Assembly: GCA_030052745.1 (NCBI GenBank)
Contig: JANBVO010000006.1
Location: 992,001 to 1,056,000, forward strand
Reading direction: 5' to 3'
Source of the DNA: Pleurostoma richardsiae
Taxonomy: Eukaryota; Ascomycota; Sordariomycetes; Calosphaeriales; Pleurostomataceae
Length of the DNA stretch: 64,000 nucleotides
Below the pieces are notes generated by a model. That model was not told the DNA's origin. It searched no databases and saw only the letters and a program-made list of their open reading frames with translations. A program made the translations under genes and the position numbers. Numbering within the stretch: position 1 is the first letter of the stretch; each line of letters begins with the position of its first letter. This document shows, piece after piece, positions 54,952 to 64,000 of the stretch.

Positions 54952-57900
54952 ATGTCATCCCACTCGGCATGCCCTCCTGGCAGCGACGCCGGGTTTGGTC
55001 CCCGGGTCGATATTAATTGCCGTTCGTTTGATTTCACGCTATTGTTTGAGGATGCCTTCTTCCAAGTGCTTCCTGCTGCTCTGTTCCTGTTGCTGCTACC
55101 GGCACGCCTGCAGTATCTCCGTACCACACCAGTGAAGCTCCAGTCATACCGGCTGGCAATATGGAAACTTGTGAGGAAATTCCACAGTTAATTGCAACAT
55201 GCGGTCGGGAGCCTCTACTGACTAGGCACGGTACGAAGTTGCTTCTGGGACTGCTGTTCGTCCTGCACGTCTTATTCATGGCATTCCATGTTAGGACGTC
55301 TGTCCTGTCTACCAGTGTGTCACTGACATCGGACATCCTCGGCATCGTCGCGGTCTTCGCAGCGGCTGTTCACTCTTTTATGGAGGACCAGAGATCCGTG
55401 GCACCTTCAGACATCCTCGTGCTCTACTTCTCAGCGTCTACCACCCTAGCGATTCCCCGGCTCCGCTCTCTGTGGCAGATCCCGACCGCCGAGGCTTGTA
55501 GAGTCCTTTGGACCATGATCTTCATTAGCACAATTGGAGTGCTTCTGATCGAATCGGCGAGGAAAACCAGCCTTTTGCGCCCCTTGTATCGGACCGTGAC
55601 AGGGGAGCAACTTTGCGGCTTCTGGAGCCGGAGTTTTTTTCTATGGGTGCTTCCTTTCTTCCAAGTTGGATATTCCAGGATCCTCGGGATGCAAGACATC
55701 CCCGATGTTGATGATGAGCTACAAGGGTATAAGACTGGAGCATCACTGCAAGAAGCATGGAAGAGAACGGGTGGTCCTTCTCATCGGCTGCTGCGGGCTT
55801 CATTCCGGGCATATCGCTGGGCATTTCTTTCAGGGGTCGGACCTCGCCTCGTCTATTCAGGGTTCACATTCTGTCAACCTTTTCTGATCTCTGCAATAGT
55901 GAGCTACCTGGACGCTCCCCAAACTACCAGTACCGAGAAGTACGGCCAGGCCCTCATCGGCGCAGTCATTCTCGTTTACCTAGGAATTGCAGTATGTGTC
56001 CTTGTCCATTCCGTACTGGAGACGCGCCACCATATTAACACCAAGCCAGGTCTCAGGCGCAGTCTACTGGCGACAGACATATCGATTCAGCACCAAAGTC
56101 AGATCAGGCCTTATCTCCGTCATCTACGAGCACACTACTCTTCTGAAAGAGAATGACCTCAAAGACAGAGGGGCCGTGACGCTGATGGGCACTGATGTGG
56201 AACGTATTGTTGCAAGCCTTCGTTTCATTCATGACACTTGGTCTTCTGTGCTTGAAGTCGGTGTTGCTGTCTACCTGCTCGAACGCCAAATATTCATCGC
56301 TTGTATTGTTCCTGTCATTATCTGCATTGGTAAGGTCGACACCCTGCCCTTGATCAACTCACAATCTCCCGAATATCTGCAGGCCACTTACATTCCCAAC
56401 TCAGTTTCCGTGGTGGCAACTGCTCCATTGTCGAGTAACTTTCGCGCTGCTCAGAAACAATGGATTAACTGGGTCGAGAAACGGATTGCGGTCACGTCCA
56501 ACATGCTCGGCGATATGAAATCCGTGAAGATGCTCGGCTTAGGTGATGTCCTGTCATCCATCATCATACGCATACGCAGGTCGGAGCTCAAAGCTTCCGA
56601 GCGCTTCAGGAAACTCTTGATCGCGCAGATAGTTATCTGTAAGTGTCTCAAATAGGTGTCGCAGCAGAAAGGAGTATCCACTGACCCCCCTACAGCTAAT
56701 TTCCCAACCGACTTCGCGCCATTCGCGACCTTCGCCGTCTATGCCATCATCTCGGCCGTTAAGGGTGACAAGTCCCTGTTGTCAGCTCAGGCGTTTGAGT
56801 CTCTATCTTTGATCAGCCTCCTGACACATCCTCTCCTTATGTTCTGCCAAGCTGTGCCAACGCTACTCCAGGCTGTTGGTAGCTTTGATCGCATCGAGGA
56901 ATTCTTGAGGAGATCTCCGGAGCCGGCCAACCACTCCAGCTCGAACCTGCCACTGATCGACGCCCCGGGGGAGGCGGTCGAGTTACAGGGTCGATCAGTA
57001 ACTGCCGGATCCAATACTGCTCTGATCTCGTTTAAAGACTGCGACATATCTTGGAGCCCTGAAAGCGAAGCCGCCATACACGCCTTGACGCTCAGTATCC
57101 GCAGAGGCATCACCATGATAGTTGGCCCAGTTGGGGCAGGAAAGTCTGCTCTGCTCACGACACTAATCGGGGAAATGACGGTGAAGAGTGGCACCCTAAA
57201 AGAGCTGCCAAATAGCGTCGCGTATTGCTCGCAGATTCCGTGGATGATGAACGAGACTATCAGGCATAACGTCACAGGAGATCTTGTCTTTGACGAGAAG
57301 TGGTATTACAACACCTTATGGGCGTGTGCTCTCGAAGAAGACCTCAAGAAGATACCTGGAGGTGATTTGTTCAAGGTTGGGAGCAACGGAGTTGCTCTGA
57401 GCGGTGGTCAGAGACAGCGTGTTGTAAGTCTCCGAGACGCAAAGTGTTCTAAATTCGGAACTGACCCATTCGACTTTGTGAACAGGCATTGGCTCGGGCT
57501 GTGTACTCCCGCTTGCCTGTCGTTATCCTGGACGATGTTTTCAGTGGGCTGGATTCCAAGAGCATTAGCCTCATTTCTACTCGCCTCCTTGGTCAAGACG
57601 GGCTCTTCAAGAAAGCTGGGCAGTCCGTGATTCTAGCGACGCATACCCGTGGGTCCACCCCAAACCCGATAGGACTGATTTGCCGAATTTCTTACACAGT
57701 TATCAGAACGTGTACTCTCATATGCAGACGAGATCATTATACTTGACAATGGGAGGCTTGTCGATCAAGGACCATACGGGGATATTCTCAGACGATCCCC
57801 TGAGACACTTGCAAAGTCTGCTCCACTCTTAGAGAACAAGAGAATTGTACCCATCGAGGAAATGGACCCCAAACACAGCCTTGACATAGCTCTTTCGAGA

Positions 57901-60200
57901 CATAGCATTGTTGAGGAAGAAGGGGAACCAGCGGAGGAAGTTAAAGATCACCTCAGACGAGATGGCACTTGGTCTGTCTACAGGTACTACTTCAAGTCGG
58001 CGGGTTATCCACTCCTGGCCGTGTTTGCCTTCTTCTGCTTCCTTGAAGGGTTTGCTTCAAACTTCGCCAGTAAGTCCAGGGCCTCTATACACCTGAGACG
58101 TAGTGGCTAATACGCTTCGTTCAAGCACTATGGTTTGAACGCTGGGTAGATCATAACCAAAAACATCCGAACGAGCAGCTTGGGATGTATCTCGGAGTCT
58201 ATGGCTTATTATTCATCCTGTCGCTCACTGGTGTTGCTGTCAGCTGCTGGTATGATTATCTCCAGACACACCTATAATACGCAGCATCATGGCTGACTCT
58301 CTAGGCTCTTCTTTGTCAATGTCATCAATAACACAGCCTTCGCGCTACACCTCGAACTCTTGAAGGCAACTTTGAGGTAACCTCTCGGCTTCCTTGCTTC
58401 GAGAGCGGAATACTCATGCCAGTATCTTCTAGAGCCCCCTTTCCTTTCTTCCAAAAGGCAGATGTTGGATCAATCACAAATAGGTACTATAGAACTTGGA
58501 GAACGAAAGTTGGAACAGCTATACTAAGCTTTTGACAGGTTTAGCCAAGACATGGACCTAATCGACATGAACCTCCCGAGATTTGCCATCCTGTTTGCCA
58601 GTGGTAAGGCTCTCTGTCCCTCTACCCGCTGGTGATCCAGCTTTCTGATTCCGAGAAACAGGAGCTTCTAGTTGCCTGGTGAAGCTCGTCGTCCTCTGCG
58701 TCGTCGGGAAGTATCTCGCCGTCTCGACACCCTTCCTCGCCCTCGCTCTCTTCTTCATCCAGCGGTACTACCTCCGGACTTCCCGGCAGGTCCGGATCCT
58801 GGACATCGAGGCCAAAGCTCCGCTCTACACTCACTTCCTCGAGACCGTGCAGGGCATCTCGACGGTCCGCGCCTTCGGCTGGGAGGGCCGCTTCCGGGAC
58901 CGCACGGAGGAGCTACTAGCCCGCTCGCAGAAACCCTTCTATATGCTCGCGTGCATTCAGCAGTGGCTGCAGCTCGTGCTGGACCTGGTCGTCGGGGCGC
59001 TGGCGCTGGTCATCGTCGCGATGGTCACGTCGCTCTCCGCCAAGTTCAGTGCCGGCTCGATCGGTGTGGCGCTGAACCTGATCTTGACGTTTAACCAGAA
59101 CCTCATCCAGGCGATCAAGGCGTGGACAATGCTCGAGACGTCGATCGGGGCGGTCTCCCGCGTGCGGAGCTTCGTGCAGGAGACGCCGACAGAATACCGT
59201 GGGCTCGCTCCGCTGCCTCCTCAAGATAGCGGCTGGCCGACACAGGGCAGTATAGAGTTCCAGAACGTGACGGCGGGTTACGAGTGAGTCGTTTATCCCC
59301 TGTAATAACCTCGGGCGCTTTTTTTCGACGCCATGAAGGGCCAGAACAAATCCAGGGAGCCAGGCTGACGGCAATTCCCATCTAGCCTAGAGACACCCCC
59401 TGCCCTGAACTCCCTAACACTCAGCATACCTCCCGGCTCTAAGATCGCCATCTGCGGCCCCTCCGGCAGCGGCAAGACGTCGCTCATCCTCGCCCTCCTG
59501 CAGATGATACCCCTGCAGGACGGCCGCGTCGTCATCGACGGTCTGGACCTCGCCGGCATCGAGGGAGCCGATCTGCGAGCGCGCATCAACGTCGTCCCCC
59601 AGGACCCCTTCTTCACCCCGGGCTCGGTCCGGTTCAACCTCAGCCCACACGCCGGCGCCAGTCAGAATGGGGATACCGAGAGCGACGCACGCCTGGAGGG
59701 GGCGCTTCGTAAAGTCGGCTTGCTGGACGGCGTCATAGCAAAGGGAGGGCTGGACGCCGAGCTTGCGGCCGGGGAGTGGTCCGCCGGTGAGAGGCAGCTG
59801 CTCGCGCTGGCGAGGGCACTGCTGAGGGCGGAGACAAGCAGGATCTTGGTGCTGGACGAGGCGGCGAGCAAGTATGTCACATCCCCGAACTAGCAGTCTA
59901 CATCGGGTCACCATCCCGCCCCTACTCGGGAGGCATGCGCAGATGTCTTGACCCAGGCTGACACGTTGATCACCTAGTGTCGACGCGAAGACCGAGGCCA
60001 TTATGCAGGACATCATCGAGAGGGAGTTCGCAGGCCAGACCGTCATATCCGTCGTGCACCGTCTGCGGTACATCGACCGGTTCGACAGGGTCGCTCTCCT
60101 CAAGCAGGGCTCGCTCGTCGAGTGGGACTCGCCGGCCGCGTTGCTCGGATGGGACTCGGAGTTCAGGAAGCTGTATCTAGCATTGCAGAGAGCTGACTGA
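54952..60200 (+). CDS. ABCC-type multidrug exporter, 14 exons
   Basis: Exons are 54952-55170, 55239-55991, 56050-56329, 56405-56638, 56696-57423, 57486-57648, 57707-58069, 58126-58249, 58305-58376, 58433-58483, 58539-58603, 58662-59283, 59386-59871 and 59978-60200; 1460 aa. The fungal ABCC N-terminus (ACPPGSDAGFGPRVDIN) begins a five-helix TMD0. NBD1 has Walker A GPVGAGKS near residue 640, signature LSGGQRQRV near 730, and Walker B VVILDDVFSGLD with Asp replacing the catalytic Glu, normal for ABCC NBD1. NBD2 has Walker A GPSGSGKT near 1248, a weakened signature WSAGERQ, and ILVLDEAAS with the catalytic Glu. All fourteen exons keep frame, so the gene looks functional. The likely role is ATP-driven export of toxicants or conjugates at the plasma membrane or vacuole. 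Confidence 0.92.
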
Positions 60201-60567
60201 GGCCTCGTGTGATATTTTGCTCCTGGACCGCAAGAAGAAGGCACTGGTATCATCAGTCTCCAACGGGATGGTGTACATTGTGCTATGTTGTCTAGAATGC
60301 GAATTTGTAATGGTAAATATACAGTGCCGATACCAGCCATTTTGCTGAAGTTGTTGCCGTGTGCCCGAGTCGCCTTTTCCCAGTGCCCCTGAGCATCTCC
60401 ATGAAGGGAAGGTTCTGGCACTTCTAGTGATAATACATATGAGACAGATAGATGGGAGAGCTCAGGGTATAATAACGAATGAAACGAAATCATGAACAAT
60501 ATCCCCAGAGAGTGTGTAACATGCATCTTCCCACGCGCCAGACTTCCCTCCTCTGAAGCGACATCAC
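60201..60567. other. Intergenic, 367 nt, between convergent genes
   Basis: 3' flanks only. AT-rich patches near 60300-60320 and 60430-60480 are consistent with polyadenylation regions. Confidence 0.4.
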
Positions 60568-63447
60568 CTAGGAGGATGCCGCGGTCTCCCTTTTCGACCC
60601 GTCCACCTTGGGAAGCTCCTCCGCGGCGGTGACAAACGTCTCCATCTTCGGACGCTCAGCCTGCAGGGTTACGGACTCGCCGTCCTCACCGGCGGCCACC
60701 GATCGCGTCGTGGCGGGGCTCATTGGCCGCGGGCTGAAGGGCACGTTCGAGGTTAGCGTCATCATGCTGGCCGTCTCGGACTCCTTGTTAAGGCTGAATG
60801 GCACCGCGATGCCGTCGACGTAGGGCCGCTTCCCAGTGATGCCAGTGTCTGGCTTGTAGTCGGGGCTGAGAAACCCATCGCTAGACCCTCCTGGCTTCTC
60901 TCCGTCCCGGAAAGCCGCCGTGTCAGCCGCGGACGAGCCCTCCTCTGCGTCTGTCGGCCCCTCCGTCTGCTGCTCATCCCGGACGACCCGCCGCCTAGAC
61001 CGGCTCCTGTTAATCTGCCTTCTTGCCGTCTTCTCCTCCTGATTCTGTATATCTTCAAAGGTCCTCGCACCCCGACCATCCCGAGGTGTTGCTGCCCTGA
61101 CATCCGGCTCCTTGTCTGCCTGTCTCTCCCTTTGGATCGTCTGCTCGTCGTGCTTAGAGCCCCAGAGCGACCACAGCGCGAGGCCGATGCTCTTGACCTT
61201 CTTCCTCTCCACGTCGACGCCAGACTTCTTCCGCCGGCCGGCCAGTGCGCTTGGCGGGGGCAGCTCGCCGTCGCCGAAGCCCTCGTAGCCTGCGACCAGG
61301 TCCTTGACGAAGTGCTTGTGGACCCTGTTCTGCGCGTGCGCGTAGCGGCTTTCCCACTGCTTCTTCTGGTGGAGCCACTTCTTGACCGGCCCCTGCTTGA
61401 TCACGCCTACGAGCTCGTTGCTCATCGCGCATCCAGGCAGTTCTGGGGCTGGCGCCAAGGGAAAGAAAACGCCGTGCCTGGTTACTCTCTGGCGGATCAT
61501 GTGGCCCTTAAACGGGGGGAGTTGATCCCCCGCCTTGCCGATTTGGCCGCTCGGCTCCTGTGTTGCTGCTTTCTCCCTGGCCTTCCACAAACTGTCAGCC
61601 AAAGTTCTAATATAGCACCGGATGGGATCGTTGAAATACTCACAAGGTTCACCTCCGCCTCTTCTTCGTCACTCTCCGAGCCAGAAGTAGAAATCACGGA
61701 GATCTGGTCGTCGTCCATGATCTCGATCTCCGTCCGCTGAGCCCTCGCCAGAGCCCACGCCCCAAATTGAGCAATGGAGCGGTACATGTACTTGGCGGGA
61801 CGCGTAAAGCTGAGCGTCGGCGCGACATGGCAGAGGTCGTCCCAGACCTGAAGCTGCACATCGGTGGGCTTATACTTCTCGATCTGAGCCCGAGCTTTGT
61901 CGTCGAGCAGGTCCTCCCGTGGCATGTACTTGGATGGATTGGCACACTTGTGGGCTAGATAGATTTGCTCGTCACGAAGCATCTCGCCGCCTCCCACCAT
62001 GATAAGCAATGGGGGGAGTCCACCCAGGGTAGGTTGCATGACGGGGCTGACCAGCGGATGCGCCAGTAGCTCATTTGTGGTGTACATCTTTTTTCCTGTT
62101 AGTAACAGTATCATGGACACCGCGGAAGCGACGCTTCCGGCTGGCATACCTGAATCTGTTCCTGAATCTCTATATCTTCGTTGTCTATGACGAGGTGTAA
62201 GCGTGTCGATGTTTCGACGATATCCTTGGCAGTCGGTGTGGCCTCAGATGGCTCAGCCGCTGCGCCGTTTTGTCCTTCTTATTGCTAGTGTCAGAGAGAG
62301 TGACTGGGCCTAGATGCGAGGATTTTATAGACTTACTTGACTTCTTTTGCTTTTCCTGCAACGCGAGCTTCTTCAGCTGCTCCAGCTGTACCTCGTTCGG
62401 CGGTGGCCATGACGCGGATGGTTTGTGATGGAACCCAGCGGGAGGGATGTAATCAAAAGGAGAGTCTCCCGCGACGCTCGGGAAGGAGTGCGTCAGATCC
62501 ACCCAAGGACTGATGAGCACCGCGCCGGCCGGCAGCGGAATACCTCTGTCCCGCAGTGTGACGAGGATCGACATCACCATGCCGCCTCCTGCCGAGTCGC
62601 CCGCCAGGATAATCGTGTTCGGCTCCTGCACTGTTAGCAGGTACAGGTACGCCGCCAGGCAGTCCTGCAGACCACACGGGAACGGGAACTGCGGAGCCAG
62701 CCGGTACCGAGGCGCGAAGACGCGGGCCTTCAGCTTTCGGGCGTGGCGCTGCATCTGGTACCGGTGCTCGTCGACGCTCCCGAAGAAGTACGCGCCGCCG
62801 TGGATATACATCATGACGCGCTGGCACGGCGCCTCGTCGCCGTTGCTGATCCCCGCCGCACGCTTTCGTTCATGGTAGTCGGCGCGCATCTCGATCCACT
62901 CGGCCCGCAGCGGCGTGTTGGGCTTGTTGCGCCACTGCCACCACTTGCGGCCGCCGAGGCGGCGCAGCCCGTCGGTCCCCAGCTGCTCCTCCAGCACGGC
63001 GGCCGCGTGGGCGAGCTGCGCGTCGGGCACGTGGACCTCGTCGACCTTCACCCATTGCGGGTGCGGAACCCACTGGGAGGTGAAGGCCTGGAGTTCTTCG
63101 ACGGTGTGGTGCGAGGCGAAGAGGAGGAACGAGCGGATGAGGTGCAGGCCCTCATCATACGAGAGATGCGCCGTGGGCCGCTGCCGTAGAGGCTTGCGAT
63201 TGAGGTACTGCAGGCCGGGTTAGAGACATTCACTGGTGCTGGTGCTTCTTGTTGCCATTCGGCTGATCCAGCCAATCCGAACATCAGACGGCCACAAGAG
63301 ATGAGATGGAGGGACGGAAAGCTGGGACAAAAACCGGGAGAGCAGAGACACGCCATGCGGACCTCTTGTAGCACATACATGGGACAAAAGCGTCGAGACA
63401 ACAGTTGGCGTGACGGCCAATGAGACGGTGGCCGTGTTGAGATTCAT
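60568..63447 (-). CDS. Alpha/beta-hydrolase (HSL/esterase type) with long C-terminal tail
   Basis: Minus-strand exons are 63447-63379, 63207-62337, 62277-62150, 62087-61644 and 61581-60568, giving 841 aa. The hydrolase half has the oxyanion motif MYIHGGAYFFGS near residue 159, the nucleophile elbow LAGDSAGGG near 228, and a later GGGEMLRDEQIYLAHK and DDLCHVAP supplying the Asp and His of the triad. A short hydrophobic N-terminus may anchor it. The last ~340 residues are a polar tail with KQGPVKKWLHQKKQWESRYAHA, several basic RRRVVR patches and a Ser/Thr-rich end. These enzymes hydrolyse short-chain esters or neutral lipids; the tail, seen in Pezizomycotina relatives, suggests regulation or membrane targeting. 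Two splice choices (acceptors AAG at 62278-62279 and 61582-61583) rest on frame. Confidence 0.86.
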
Positions 63448-63897
63448 GTCGCTGAAGGTATCACAGCGCCCGAGGGTACCGCCTGATCGTGATTAGGTAC
63501 TTGATCTTGGACGAGATTCATCCATCCTACACGTTGGGATGGCGGCAGGGAGCTTTATGAATGTTGTCTAATGAGCAGCTTGGCACCCAGACCCAGCGAT
63601 GCACTGACCTCAAGGGCCCAGTGATGTCATCCCTTCACAGAGCCGAATCCGGGGTAAGGGGGGTTGGTTGGCTGGTTGGATGGGCGTGGAGATCGGACTG
63701 AAAAGCTCCGGATACCGACGATTCCCGCCTACGACGGGATGGATCTAGGCCCAGAAAGGACGTCCACTGCCTTGACAATTGAGAAATGTTTTGTCGCTGA
63801 TACTGCCCCGCCAAAATTCTTCACACAGGCTGTCTGTTGTGTACTGCTGTCGAACATTCAGAACCGACAACAGCCAGACCGCTCTACAAAATTCAAT
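63448..63897. other. Intergenic, 450 nt, between divergent starts
   Basis: This is the upstream region of the hydrolase and of the putative edge gene. No factor site was recognised. Confidence 0.4.
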
Positions 63898-64000
63898 ATG
63901 GCGACAGCTTCGGGATCAGAAGCGCCCTCTTTAGGTACTAAATTCCTCCTCCCCAATTTCCCTCCTCCAGGCGCCCGTTTCCCCTGCTAACGCAACATCC
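63898..64000 (+). CDS. Probable first exon of a gene cut by the window edge
   Basis: An ATG at 63898 in favourable context (TTCAAT before it, GCG after) opens a 12-codon exon (MATASGSEAPSL) ending at 63934. A GTACTA donor follows at 63935, and a GCTAAC branch-point sequence lies at 63988-63993, with the acceptor presumably just outside the window. Without the intron the frame stops at 63990. The product cannot be identified from so little sequence. Confidence 0.4.

Noticed and set aside
1-64000. Secondary-metabolite cluster, CRISPR array, retroelement or rRNA
   Set aside because: No PKS, NRPS or terpene synthase, no regularly spaced repeats, no reverse transcriptase or long terminal repeats, and no rRNA sequence were seen.

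Overview
The window looks like nuclear DNA of a filamentous ascomycete (Pezizomycotina, probably Sordariomycete-like). Genes are GC-rich and split by short GT-AG introns (mostly 48-115 nt) with CTRAC/CTAAC branch points. Typical families are a HET-domain protein, a Zn(II)2Cys6 regulator, a Ure2-type GST, a fungal ABCC exporter, GH81 and GH47 enzymes, a LaeA/TAM-type methyltransferase and L-galactonate dehydratase. I see no rRNA, convincing tRNA, CRISPR array or intact mobile element. Exon coordinates for every spliced gene were worked out by eye from splice signals and reading phase; all complete models close on a whole number of codons.

Layout. 0-5 kb: the end of an RS/RGG-rich RNA-binding protein, a GST with a mitochondrial-looking N-terminal extension, and a HET-domain gene. 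5-13 kb: a 280-bp MITE-like element, a NAPE-PLD-type metallohydrolase, a 74-aa small protein, a vacuolar iron transporter (CCC1/VIT) with two CCAAT-N12-RWT sites upstream, and a secreted GH47 mannosidase. 13-24 kb: the ERCC1/Rad10 repair subunit, a damaged patch (an ORF with an in-frame stop next to a kinase lacking its N-lobe), a 10-exon methyltransferase and a disordered fungal protein. 24-34 kb: a small membrane protein convergent with an amidase, then a Zn2Cys6 regulator head-to-head with L-galactonate dehydratase, with paired CGG/CCG sites between them. 34-42 kb: a three-copy ~120-bp repeat, a deaminase head-to-head with a DNAJC9-like J-protein, the telomere-capping protein Stn1, and a large secreted GH81 glucanase. 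45-51 kb: a vacuolar Ca2+/H+ antiporter and the UTP14/mL41 head-to-head pair. 52-64 kb: an MFS transporter and a 14-exon ABCC exporter sharing one promoter, a long-tailed HSL-type hydrolase, and the probable first exon of a further gene at the right edge.

These are mostly unrelated housekeeping and lifestyle genes; I found no biosynthetic gene cluster and no clearly new multi-gene system. The most testable signals are the paired CBC:HapX-like sites before the iron transporter, the symmetric CGG/CCG sites between the Zn2Cys6 gene and LGD1, the shared MFS/ABCC promoter, the GC-AG intron and 13-nt microexon of the methyltransferase, the GST extension, the MITE-like element, and the kinase remnant abutting an unrelated ORF.
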